A stretch of 7,556 bases of DNA from RGIG3701 sp964438515 (GTDB taxonomy: Bacteria; Planctomycetota; Planctomycetia; Pirellulales; Thermoguttaceae), in contig CAYTLK010000148.1 in assembly GCA_964438515.1 (NCBI GenBank), positions 1-7,556 of the forward strand. The letters are read 5' to 3'. Positions 1 to 6,732 of this stretch are shown piece after piece. Every line of letters begins with the position of its first letter. Within the stretch, counting starts at the first letter, position 1. The notes under the pieces are model-generated. The model was given only the letters and a program-made list of their open reading frames with translations, made no database searches and had not been told where the DNA came from. The translations under genes and the position numbers were made by a program.

Positions 1-13
1 CGGGAGCGCTCTT

Positions 14-59
14 GTTTCCTCCCGTTAGGGTGGAAACACCGCCACGGTGCAAAAAGCCC
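14..59 (+). repeat. Intergenic hairpin repeat, copy A
   Basis: This is one of two copies of an element in the window; the other is at 3770-3817 on the minus strand. A 24-base core (14-37) is identical between the copies, followed by a near-identical CCGC(C)ACGGT block, a CAAAAA run and CCC. The core folds as a 7-bp stem (13-19 with 32-38) closed over the loop sequence UCCCGUUAGGGU, which can itself pair CCC with GGG around GUUA. A second small hairpin, CACCG/CGGTG, covers 38-49 and shares position 38 with the first stem. The base pair at the foot of the first stem is T-A here and A-T in copy B, so pairing is kept while sequence changes. Function is unknown. It lies ahead of a strong terminator at 167-209, so it is probably in the 3' part of a transcript entering from the left. 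Confidence 0.75.
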
Positions 60-94
60 CGCTCCCCGCGACGTAAATTCTTGACGGGCAGCCA

Positions 95-116
95 GATTCT
101 CCCGATAGGGGGAATC
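95..116 (+). other. Hairpin sharing the apical motif of the repeat
   Basis: GATTC (95-99) pairs with GAATC (112-116) and the interior is UCCCGAUAGGGG, which differs from the interior of the repeat at 14-59 in only two of twelve positions. The outer stem has a different sequence, yet is still fully paired. The interior can pair UCCC with GGGG (one U-G wobble) around a GAUA loop. That wobble forms only when this strand is the RNA, which favours a plus-strand transcript. No function is assigned. Confidence 0.55.
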
Positions 117-166
117 GCGCGTGGGATCGAAGCCGAAAAACTCGGAACGACTCCCCAAGAAATACG

Positions 167-209
167 ACAGGAGGAAAAACGTACGAAACATTTTTCCTCC
201 TGTTTTTTC
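167..209 (+). terminator. Strong intrinsic terminator, plus strand
   Basis: A perfect 13-bp inverted repeat (167-179 with 191-203) encloses an 11-base loop and runs into six T residues (203-208). This is a textbook Rho-independent terminator for plus-strand transcription. It implies a transcript arriving from the left through 1-166, where I see no convincing coding frame. The minus-strand reading has no T run after the stem (it reads CGTATTTC), so it would be a weaker terminator for the small minus-strand gene ending at 222. Confidence 0.85.
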
Positions 210-221
210 TGGATGTACGAT

Positions 222-416
222 CTAACGGCTTCCGGCAGCTGCCGCGCAGACTTGAGCTTCGATGCGCCGGCGTCCTTCGTTATTAAGGATCTTTTTTAGA
301 AGCTCTTTGCGCAATTCCTTCCGCTTTGTTTCTTCTTCAGACGATTCTTCAGATCGTTCTTTCATAATTTTACCCTGGGTCTCTCTGTCCCTGAATTTGA
401 CCTGTACGGATTCCAT
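222..416 (-). CDS. Possible small charged protein (64 aa)
   Basis: I do not recognise this protein. It is 64 residues long and very rich in Lys, Arg and Glu, with a predicted helical middle (about residues 18-55, including KELRKELLKKIL) and a tail ending AQVCAAAAGSR. The first ATG (414-416) has no Shine-Dalgarno sequence. An internal ATG at 363-365 (residue 18) is preceded by AGGG at 7-base spacing and would give a 47-residue product. Codon use is plausible for a real gene, and the frame ends 19 bases before the hairpin at 167-203, which could help end its transcript. No conserved motif or neighbour supports a function. It could equally be a chance frame; confidence is limited by length. Confidence 0.35.
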   Translation of the reverse strand: MESVQVKFRDRETQGKIMKERSEESSEEETKRKELRKELLKKILNNEGRRRIEAQVCAAAAGSR

Positions 417-825
417 TTGAAAATTTCGCTTGTGGGGTGGTTACGGAAGTCGTCGTTTCGCGACAGCGTAAAAACGGAGAAGCGGAAATTCAAAATGAAT
501 CGGGATTAATATTCTTTTTATCGGTTTTTTTAACAAAAAAAATAAAAATTTTGACGAGGCCGACAAAGTTTATCTAACAAGATTGAATCCTTTTTTTGGT
601 ACGAAATTTTCACTTGAGAATTCCGCTACAGAGGATTTCTGCGGTCGTCTTTTTGCAAATGAATCACGATGGGAAAACGGGAATTCAAAATACGGCGGGT
701 TTAAAATGTGTTGGTTTAAAATAGAAAAATTATACAAAAAGATTGAAAAATGGCTCTTTTTGTAAACTTTTTACAAATGAATGCGTACAAAAAGTACAAA
801 CACTTTTGAAGGTTCTTCGGGAACG

Positions 826-856
826 AAAAAGGGACCAAAAAGGGACTAAAAAAGAC
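826..856 (+). repeat. Imperfect tandem repeat, 11-base period
   Basis: AAAAAGGGAC occurs at 826-835 and again at 837-846, followed by a degenerate third unit AAAAAAGAC at 848-856. The period is 11 bases, close to one DNA helical turn. It lies in the AT-rich intergenic region upstream of the sigma gene. Function is unknown; slippage in low-complexity DNA is a sufficient explanation. Confidence 0.6.
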
Positions 857-1051
857 TGCGTAAAAAATATTTCTTTTCTATTTTAACCAACCGTCAAATC
901 TGTAATTTTGCATACAGTAATCACGAACAATTTCATTGAAACTATCGTTATAATGTCAGATTTTTCCTCCAAAAGAACGATAATACAATATAACCTGCCC
1001 GACACAAATGCAAAATCGAGAAATGGTTCGTTTTCCATAAGCCAAAAGATC

Positions 1052-1077
1052 GAAAAAACGTCCCGAAAAAACGTCCC
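1052..1077 (+). repeat. Perfect tandem duplication of a 13-mer
   Basis: GAAAAAACGTCCC is present twice without a gap (1052-1064 and 1065-1077), followed by a partial A-rich third unit. It ends 46 bases before the putative -35 box of the sigma gene. It may be a regulator site or simply replication slippage. Confidence 0.7.
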
Positions 1078-1123
1078 CAAAAAAAGGAATTTAGGGAATT
1101 TTATGTTTTTTTCGAAAAACAGG

Positions 1124-1152
1124 TTGACGAAGATGGAAAAATAGGGTAAATT
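1124..1152 (+). promoter_or_regulatory. Putative sigma-70 promoter for the sigma factor gene
   Basis: TTGACG (1124-1129, five of six consensus bases) is followed after 17 bases by TAAATT (1147-1152, four of six). A start near 1159 would leave a leader of about 75 bases before the first ATG. An AT-rich run just downstream (TATAGTATATA) could offer alternative -10 boxes, but these are too far from TTGACG. Confidence 0.55.
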
Positions 1153-1233
1153 ATAGTATATAGGTAATTTTTATAAAACAAAGTGCTTTGATGTTGAAGA
1201 TTGGTGGTCTGAGACGTCAAATTTTACGGTGGT

Positions 1234-2805
1234 ATGATGGAATTTCCATACTTTAAAGATGATTTTTACCCTCAGAACGATCCGCTTCAGGAATCTATTG
1301 CGTTGAGAGGGCTGGATTTCGTCTCTCAACAATATGATTTTCAGCAGCGTTTTTCAAGTATGTTTGATTCGGAGGATTCTGCGGGGGCGGATTCCGAGGT
1401 TTCTGCCGATGTGCCGAAAGAAGACGATCCTGTTTACATCTATCTCACGCAAATGGGCGAGTTTCCCATGCTTTCTGTCGGTGAGGAGATGAAAGTCGCA
1501 AAGAAAATCGAAAAATATCGCGAGAAATTTTGCAAGTTTCTTCTATCCAGCCACTTCATTCAGGTCGGTGTGCTGAAAATGTTGGATGAACTTCTTGTAC
1601 ACAAACGACGACTGGAACGTACAGTAAACATTTCCATCACCAATTCCCACCAAAAGCAGCGTTCCATTTCGATTATTACGCAAAATATCGAAACGTTGCG
1701 AATGTTGATTGAACAAAATCGGGCGGCGTACCCCTCTGTTTTCAATCGAACTTCCGAATTGACGTCGCGCAAACTGGCGTTTCGTCAGATGTTCCGCCGC
1801 AGAACCAAAGGCGTTCATTTGATTTATGAAATACAGATTCAAATCTCTGTGATTCGGAATCTTTTTGAGTCTCTGAAACATATTTCGGAACAGATGATGG
1901 TTTTGTACCTCGAATCGAAGCGTTTCAAGTCGGATTCGCAGGCTTCGGAATCGCTTTATCGGATGCGGCGCGAAATTTGTCTGATGATGCGTCAGACGCA
2001 TGAAAGTCCAAAGTCGCTTCAGCGTTTCGTTTTGAAAGCGAAACAGCTTCAAAAACGGTACGAAAATGTAAAACGGAAGCTTTCTGCCGGAAACTTGCGC
2101 CTCGTTGTTTCCATTGCGAAAAACTACCAAAATCGTGGAGTTTCATTCATCGATTTGATTCAGGAAGGAAATACGGGACTGATGCGGGCCGTCGATAAAT
2201 TTCAGTTCCAAAGGGGATTTAAATTTTCTACCTACGCGACGTGGTGGATTCGTCAGGCGATTACGCGTTCCATCGTGAACCAGAGCCGTACGATTCGCGT
2301 TCCGCTGCACGTGGTGGGAACGATGCGGAAAGTGCGTCAGGCGCGGCAAAATCTGATTCAGCAGATTGAGCGGGAACCCACAATCGAAGAAATGGCGAAA
2401 TCGTCCGGAATCCGAATGACGGAAGCAATGACGGTTCTGCAAATGAATCGGAATCTCATTTCGCTCGACCAGCCGGTGAATCGGTACGATGAAAGCGTTT
2501 TTGGAGACTTTCTGGAAGATAAACGGGAAGAAACGCCGATGGAACGCATTAATTGCGAGGCGATTCGGGAAAAACTCAACGATCTTCTTTACGATTTGAG
2601 CTATCGGGAGCGCGAAGTGATTCGGCTGCGTTACGGACTCGCAAACGGGCACTTGTACACGCTCGAAGAAGTCGGTCGGTTTTTTGCGATTACGCGTGAA
2701 CGTGTTCGGCAAATCGAGGCGAAAGCCATTCGAAAATTGCAGCATCCAACCCGTTTCGAAAAACTTTCCGACATTATGAGCGGAAAAGAACTTGAAAATT
2801 CGTAA
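1234..2805 (+). CDS. rpoD: RpoD-type RNA polymerase sigma-70 factor
   Basis: This 523-residue protein is a group 1/2 sigma-70 factor, which directs RNA polymerase to -35/-10 promoters. Region 1.2 lies near residues 64-96 (DDPVYIYLTQMGEFPML). A spacer of about 180 residues with a basic, helical composition follows (97-275). Region 2 spans about 277-352 with NLRLVVSIAKNY, DLIQEGNTGLMRAVDKF and the region 2.3-2.4 stretch FKFSTYATWWIRQAITRSI. Region 3 is about 360-412, with ISLDQPV of region 3.2 near 409-415. Region 4 is 448-507, with the helix-turn-helix TLEEVGRFFAITRERVRQIE. The residues that read TATAAT and TTGACA in E. coli RpoD look conserved. The N-terminal 60 residues are acidic and do not resemble region 1.1. 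Either ATG of the ATGATGG start could be used; the only Shine-Dalgarno candidate, GGTGG, suits the second better. Whether this is the primary factor or a paralog cannot be decided here. Confidence 0.93.
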   Translation: MMEFPYFKDDFYPQNDPLQESIALRGLDFVSQQYDFQQRFSSMFDSEDSAGADSEVSADVPKEDDPVYIYLTQMGEFPMLSVGEEMKVAKKIEKYREKFCKFLLSSHFIQVGVLKMLDELLVHKRRLERTVNISITNSHQKQRSISIITQNIETLRMLIEQNRAAYPSVFNRTSELTSRKLAFRQMFRRRTKGVHLIYEIQIQISVIRNLFESLKHISEQMMVLYLESKRFKSDSQASESLYRMRREICLMMRQTHESPKSLQRFVLKAKQLQKRYENVKRKLSAGNLRLVVSIAKNYQNRGVSFIDLIQEGNTGLMRAVDKFQFQRGFKFSTYATWWIRQAITRSIVNQSRTIRVPLHVVGTMRKVRQARQNLIQQIEREPTIEEMAKSSGIRMTEAMTVLQMNRNLISLDQPVNRYDESVFGDFLEDKREETPMERINCEAIREKLNDLLYDLSYREREVIRLRYGLANGHLYTLEEVGRFFAITRERVRQIEAKAIRKLQHPTRFEKLSDIMSGKELENS

Positions 2806-2828
2806 TAAGAACCAATCAATTCGGTACA

Positions 2829-3680
2829 TTATTCCCGGTCCAGATCCTCACTTTGGGGTAAATCGCTCAGAGATTCCAATTCAAAAAGTTTCAAAAATCG
2901 TTCGGTGGTGTAGTAAACTGTCATGAATTTTGTGCCGCGGCGGATTTTCTGAGTGCGCAGCAGCTGGCGTCGTACAAGCTGTGCGAGAATGCTGGCGCTC
3001 GACGCTCCGCGAAGCTGATTGATTTCATCCATCGAAAGCGGCTGTTCGTACGCGATGAGTGCGAGTGTGTCGATTGCGGCCTGCGAGAGTTTTGCTTGAC
3101 GAATCTTTCCGTAAAAGTTTTCCCGCAGTGGTTCAAAAGAGTCCCGAAGCTGCATAAAAACCCCTTTTTCTTCCTCAAACCACGCAATTTCCCACGGACA
3201 GCCGTCGGCCTCGTAACGAATATTGAGTTCTTTTACAAGTTCGTGGATTTCTGGAACGCTGACGCCGCGCATCAGACTCGAAAAAATTTCCGGCGTAATC
3301 GGTGCGTTGAGCGGGTTTCCAACGAAAAGCATCGCCTCAAGAATCGTTTCCGGAGTGACGGGAACGATGCGATCGTCATCAATTTCATCGGTGTAGGAGC
3401 GAAAATCCGAATTTCCAAAGGGTTTTTCTTCGGTTTCATTCTCGTTGTACATCGTCAGAACGGCTGTATTTTCGTCCTCGTCCTCATTTTCGGAAAAATC
3501 GTCGTCGAATAAATTTTCCGGAAGATCGACCCAAGAATCCTCATCTTCCTCCGTTTTCTGGTTTTCGGAGGCGGATCCGTTGGAATATTCTGCTTCGGTC
3601 TTTTTTTCGCCCCTATTTCCGCGTACGGCTCGCGCAAATGCTTTTCCCAAGTCTTCAAATGACAGTTCGTCGGACGACAT
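2829..3680 (-). CDS. scpB: Segregation and condensation protein B
   Basis: ScpB is the kleisin-associated subunit of the bacterial SMC-ScpA-ScpB condensin, which compacts and segregates the chromosome. The 283-residue product has the two winged-helix domains of the family. The first covers about residues 108-180 (ETILEAMLFVGNPL...). The second covers about 195-263 (KLSQAAIDTLALIAYEQPLS, then MDEINQLRGASS and YYTTERFLKLFELESLSDLP). Residues 25-105 form an unusually acidic, low-complexity extension that makes the protein longer than typical ScpB. I chose the ATG at 3678-3680 because GGAG lies six bases upstream; a TTG four codons further out is possible but has no ribosome site. No scpA is adjacent. 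The gene follows the hydrolase on the same strand after 221 bases, and its 3' end faces the sigma gene with 23 bases between them and no visible terminator. Confidence 0.9.
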   Translation of the reverse strand: MSSDELSFEDLGKAFARAVRGNRGEKKTEAEYSNGSASENQKTEEDEDSWVDLPENLFDDDFSENEDEDENTAVLTMYNENETEEKPFGNSDFRSYTDEIDDDRIVPVTPETILEAMLFVGNPLNAPITPEIFSSLMRGVSVPEIHELVKELNIRYEADGCPWEIAWFEEEKGVFMQLRDSFEPLRENFYGKIRQAKLSQAAIDTLALIAYEQPLSMDEINQLRGASSASILAQLVRRQLLRTQKIRRGTKFMTVYYTTERFLKLFELESLSDLPQSEDLDRE

Positions 3681-3769
3681 AAAACACTCCAATGAAATTC
3701 TAAAAACCTAAGATTTGAATGAAAAAATTATTACTGTATGAAAGTTGTACAATAAACATGGTGCTTCAA

Positions 3770-3817
3770 GGGTTTTTTGTACCGTGCGGAGTTTCCACCC
3801 TAACGGGAGGAAACTCC
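3770..3817 (-). repeat. Intergenic hairpin repeat, copy B
   Basis: This is the second copy of the element at 14-59, inverted in the window. Its 24-base core (3791-3814) is identical to copy A. Here the stem is longer: GGAGTTTCC (3788-3796) pairs perfectly with GGAAACTCC (3809-3817), giving 9 bp around the UCCCGUUAGGGU interior. A CCGCACGGT block and a CAAAAAA run follow on the minus strand, as in copy A apart from one deleted base. The element lies 84 bases after the hydrolase stop codon, in the same sense, and about 90 bases ahead of the scpB start. It could be a 3'-UTR structure, a processing site or a dispersed repeat. It lacks a T run, so it is not a standard terminator. Confidence 0.75.
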
Positions 3818-3901
3818 TGGTATTTAGTTTTTGGACTCATTTTAGGATTTTCGAAACAGAATATTCAAAAATTGAGTTTCTTCCTCCCAAAAATCGGACC
3901 G

Positions 3902-5857
3902 CTATTCCTGAAGAACCCAGACGAGCGTCTTCATCGGTGGAATTTGAATGGAAATCGTTCCATTTTGAAGGGGTGCTTCCGTTTTTTCTCCGGTTGAGGG
4001 GTCAAAAACGGTACATTTTCGAGCGGTCGGCGAAACGGTCAGCGTTCCTGTAAATGTTCCTTCCGTTCGGGCGTTGGAAAGCGTATAAATTCTGGAACCT
4101 TCTCGTTCAAATTCTCCCAAAACGATGTTTTTTGTATCGTTTCCGTTCAGAATTTTGGGGAGCTGCGGCTCAAGAGGAAGATCGTCGCCGTTGAGGACGC
4201 AGCCTCCCGCGTCCCGGAACTCCGAAACGAGCCGCACGACGTTTTCCGGAAGCTCGACGCCTGCCGGAATGCTTAAAATTTCGATTTGAGACTGATTTCC
4301 AAGTTTCAAAAATGCTTTTCCAGACGCACTTTTGACGATCTCCGCCTCATTCAGCATGAGGTCGTCGGCCGCCATAAATGGAATTTGACCCTCCATGAAC
4401 GCCTGACCGTGCGCGTAGTACGACGCGATGATTGCTTGCATCCGTTGCGACTGGGTTTCCAGGGTGAGTTTTTCCGCAATAGGTCGGTATTCTTCCTGCA
4501 AATCGCGGCATGGATAGTACAAAATACCACGTTTAACGATGCTTGCATCACGAAGGATGGAATTCAGGCGCCCAACAAAGTCGCAATAGGGACGGTTTCG
4601 CGAGGCGGTTTCGGGGGTGGAAGCGTAATAAAGGGTGAATTCCGTGCATCCAAGCGCCATCTGCCAGCCGGCGGTGAGTTCCATTTCCTCAAGAGTTGCA
4701 TTCCGTTCGAGATTCAAACGCTCTGAATGGTCGCTGTCCTCCGTCATCATGCGCCGCTGACCGTTCATGATATTCGAGGAGGAAGGATAAATTGCCGTGC
4801 GCCATCCGAACCTCGCCGCAAGAGGCTGATTGTTGAGAAAATCCATCCCCGCAAGCTGCATCGTGCGCGTTCCGGCAAAATAATTTCCGTAGCATGGAAC
4901 GTGATAGAGGAGCGACTCCTCGCGAAGCGCGTGTCCGGAGGAACATTTTCCGTTTTCTGCACACCAACGACCGATTTTTCCCATAAAAGCGTTTTCGTAC
5001 ATTTTTCCGACCATATTCCAGAACTGACGGCGGACCTTTCTGTCCTCCGGCGAGTCGCCCATAAACAGGCTTTTGCGCGCCGCAAGCAGATCTTCGCCGT
5101 ACATTTCCTGGTAGATTTTCGGAAAATCCTCGTTCCAAGGAATCATGGGTAAATTTTTCTTCTCCGGATTGGGTTCGTCCTGGACGCGGACGTGTACTTT
5201 TTTCGTAATTTCCCCGGTATTGAAAGCGTTGAGTGAGGGTTCGTCCGTGAAAAAAGCTTCCACCACATCGAAAAGACCAGCGTCGGTCAGACGTTTGGCG
5301 TATTCGCGGTGCGTGACCGTTAAAAATCGTTCCATCGCCGCATCGCTCGTGACGTTCGGGTAGCGTCGGAGAGCGTAAAAGTTGTTCGCGGCGTGCGTAA
5401 ATTCGTAACAGTCACGTATAATGTACGGATTTTCCGGGTTGGAAGCATCGTAAACGAGTTCCAGCGACTCAAATTCCGGGTGATTTTGAATCACAAGCCC
5501 TCCAGCCGCCGGGCTGGGATAGCCGTCCTCGTCGTAAATCCAGACACGGAGTCCCAATTGTTTCGCAGTTTCGACGGTTTTGATAAAATTTTCCCATCCC
5601 GTTTCACTCGTCAAATAGTTTGTGTGTTCGAAATTACAGACGATTCCGCCCAGTCCGCATTCATTTTTGAGGAATTTCAGACGTTCTTCCTGCTGATCGG
5701 CGGGTGTGTTTCCATGCACAATTTGAAGGGGACGCATCTGCACCGGCGGATTGTTCCACTGATTGAGCCAGTCGTTCGAAAGAAAGGATTGCGCGAAAAC
5801 TTGGGAAACAAGTCCCAGAATTCCCAAAAAAAATACAGTTGCGGCGGGTTTTTTCAT
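3902..5857 (-). CDS. Secreted glycoside hydrolase, GH106-like
   Basis: This 651-residue protein begins with a Sec signal peptide (positively charged MKKP, hydrophobic core, cleavage probably after A22 in QVFA). It most resembles the alpha-L-rhamnosidase-like GH106 group with a (beta/alpha)8 barrel. The recognisable segments are RVWIYDEDGYPSPAAGG (104-120), AFFTDEPSL (201-209), PWNEDFPKIYQEMYG (240-254), RWCAENGKCSSGHALREES (297-315) and AGMDFLNN (336-343). Glu206 in FTDEP and Glu313/Glu314 after the GH pair are candidate catalytic or substrate-binding residues; this is inference. Residues about 470-575 resemble the glutamine-amidotransferase-like domain found in such enzymes (EILSIPAGVELPENVVRLV, then EFRDAGG). 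The C-terminus is a beta-rich domain ending PPMKTLVWVL. It is shorter than many GH106 enzymes, so substrate cannot be named. The ATG has AAGGA seven bases upstream. It is transcribed away from rpsG and separated from it by a terminator. Confidence 0.7.
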   Translation of the reverse strand: MKKPAATVFFLGILGLVSQVFAQSFLSNDWLNQWNNPPVQMRPLQIVHGNTPADQQEERLKFLKNECGLGGIVCNFEHTNYLTSETGWENFIKTVETAKQLGLRVWIYDEDGYPSPAAGGLVIQNHPEFESLELVYDASNPENPYIIRDCYEFTHAANNFYALRRYPNVTSDAAMERFLTVTHREYAKRLTDAGLFDVVEAFFTDEPSLNAFNTGEITKKVHVRVQDEPNPEKKNLPMIPWNEDFPKIYQEMYGEDLLAARKSLFMGDSPEDRKVRRQFWNMVGKMYENAFMGKIGRWCAENGKCSSGHALREESLLYHVPCYGNYFAGTRTMQLAGMDFLNNQPLAARFGWRTAIYPSSSNIMNGQRRMMTEDSDHSERLNLERNATLEEMELTAGWQMALGCTEFTLYYASTPETASRNRPYCDFVGRLNSILRDASIVKRGILYYPCRDLQEEYRPIAEKLTLETQSQRMQAIIASYYAHGQAFMEGQIPFMAADDLMLNEAEIVKSASGKAFLKLGNQSQIEILSIPAGVELPENVVRLVSEFRDAGGCVLNGDDLPLEPQLPKILNGNDTKNIVLGEFEREGSRIYTLSNARTEGTFTGTLTVSPTARKCTVFDPSTGEKTEAPLQNGTISIQIPPMKTLVWVLQE

Positions 5858-5883
5858 TTTTCATTCCTTTTTGTTTTATGTGC

Positions 5884-5913
5884 AATATACTTTGAAACCA
5901 AACGTATTTTGAA
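5884..5913 (-). promoter_or_regulatory. Weak candidate promoter for the hydrolase gene
   Basis: On the minus strand TTCAAA (5908-5913) is followed after 18 bases by TATATT (5884-5889), which would place the start about 20 bases before the start codon. Both boxes are imperfect and the area is AT-rich, so this is only the best available candidate. The terminator at 5971-6001 means the gene needs some promoter of its own in 5858-5970. TTCAAA occurs twice in this stretch, perhaps as part of a regulator site. Confidence 0.28.
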
Positions 5914-5970
5914 GTTTCGTTTTTTCAGGATTTGCAAACGACTATGATTTTTTTACGGATATCATTACAG

Positions 5971-6001
5971 AAAAAGACCCCGAAAAAAATCTCAGGGTCT
6001 T
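5971..6001 (-). terminator. Intrinsic terminator of the rpsL-rpsG operon
   Basis: On the minus strand a 10-bp stem (5992-6001 with 5974-5983, including one U-G wobble) closes an 8-base loop and is followed by TTTTTC (the five T residues overlap the stem end at 5971-5975). It lies 118 bases after the rpsG stop codon. It ends the operon before the hydrolase gene, so no further ribosomal or elongation-factor genes are co-transcribed. The plus-strand reading has no good T run. Confidence 0.85.
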
Positions 6002-6119
6002 CAATTTCAAAGCATTCAACATTCAAGTTTTTGAACAACAACGCAACGAAGTCGCGCAGCTTTCAAGCATTCGAACGAGCATCCGCAGGCATTCAGAGTG
6101 CCGGTGCGGACACCGTTTC

Positions 6120-6590
6120 TCACCATGCGAAATGGGCGAACGCCTTGTTTGCTTCTGCCATACGGTGCACGTTTTCACGTTTCGTATAGGCGGTACCTTC
6201 TTTGTTGTACGCAGCCAGAATTTCAGCAGCGAGCTTCTGTGCGGTCGGCTGACCTTTTTTGTCGCGGACGGCACCGAGGACCCAGCGGATTGCAAGGGAC
6301 TGCTGACGGACGCGGTTGACCTGCATAGGAACCTGATAGGACGAACCACCCACTCGCTTGGAACGAACTTCGATGTTCGGCTTCACGTTTTCAATCGCTT
6401 GCGTGAAGACTTCGATGCTCGGTTTGTCGGTGATTTTCTTTTCGATTTCTTTCAGCGCGTCATAGAAAACTTCCTGAGCGGTGCTTTTTTTACCATCATA
6501 CATAAGGCAGTTGATGAATTTGCTGGCGAGCAGGGATCCGTAAACAGGATCTCCAACGAGCTGCTTGCGACTTGCGGTAATATTACCCAT
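6120..6590 (-). CDS. rpsG: 30S ribosomal protein S7
   Basis: S7 binds the 3' major domain of 16S rRNA, starts assembly of the 30S head and lines the exit-site region. The protein is 156 residues, the usual bacterial length. Family signatures are clear: LLASKFINCLMYDGKKSTAQ (20-39), the VRSKRVGGSSYQVPMQV block (about 75-91), and the C-terminal KRENVHRMAEANKAFAHFAW. The start at 6588-6590 has GAGG five bases upstream (AAGAGGATAAAATG). It is the second gene of a two-gene operon with rpsL, separated by an unusually long spacer of 238 bases. A short hairpin (CGGTG/CACCG, 6102-6115) sits just after the stop codon. In E. coli S7 represses its own operon by binding the rpsL-rpsG intergenic mRNA; whether that applies here is open. 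Confidence 0.97.
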   Translation of the reverse strand: MGNITASRKQLVGDPVYGSLLASKFINCLMYDGKKSTAQEVFYDALKEIEKKITDKPSIEVFTQAIENVKPNIEVRSKRVGGSSYQVPMQVNRVRQQSLAIRWVLGAVRDKKGQPTAQKLAAEILAAYNKEGTAYTKRENVHRMAEANKAFAHFAW

Positions 6591-6732
6591 TTTATCCTCT
6601 TATTTAGGTTAAATGTTTCAGTGAAAACTCGGTGTGACCCGAAAAATTAAGGGAATGGAAGTATGTGGTTCACACTCCCCAGCGACAGGGATTCTGCATC
6701 TGACTCATACCGACGACCGCTTCCATCTGTTC

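Larger units (their letters stand above)
417..1123. other. AT-rich intergenic region without a supported gene
   Basis: About 700 bases of markedly AT-rich DNA. Short frames on both strands have rare starts, low-complexity composition and no recognisable motif, so none is called. It holds short iterated sequences: TACAAAAAG at 733-741 and 786-794, with its complement at 756-764; a perfect 8-bp inverted repeat at 759-766/770-777; and GTAC-AAAAA-GTAC at 785-797. There is also a small hairpin at 812-824, plus the tandem repeats listed separately. No convincing DnaA-box cluster or parS-like site was seen. Confidence 0.6.

Noticed and set aside
13..38. Possible parS site (TGTTTC...GAAACA-like palindrome)
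   Set aside because: The parS consensus has its half-sites joined through CACGTG. Here the arms read TGTTTCC/GGAAACA and are separated by a 12-base GC-rich loop.
1..209. Known structural RNA (RNase P, tmRNA, SRP RNA, riboswitch)
   Set aside because: None of the conserved core sequences of these families that I can recall is visible; the region stays an unassigned hairpin-rich stretch.
12..299. A 95-residue plus-strand reading frame
   Set aside because: It runs through the hairpin repeat and the strong terminator at 167-209, has no ribosome site and no recognisable motif.
551..580. TTGACG followed by TAACAA as a plus-strand promoter
   Set aside because: The -10 match is poor at 18-base spacing, the region is AT-rich and no supported gene lies directly downstream.
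583..765. Short plus-strand frame starting with TTG
   Set aside because: Rare start, no Shine-Dalgarno sequence and low-complexity AT-rich composition; it ends inside an inverted repeat.
908..1144. A 78-residue plus-strand frame and an overlapping minus-strand frame (883-1080)
   Set aside because: The plus frame needs a TTG start, spans the 13-mer duplication and overlaps the sigma promoter; neither shows a known motif.
6012..6094. Repeated GCATTC/GCATCC motif after rpsG
   Set aside because: Four six-base matches in about 80 bases with irregular spacing and no symmetry; not enough to call a functional repeat.
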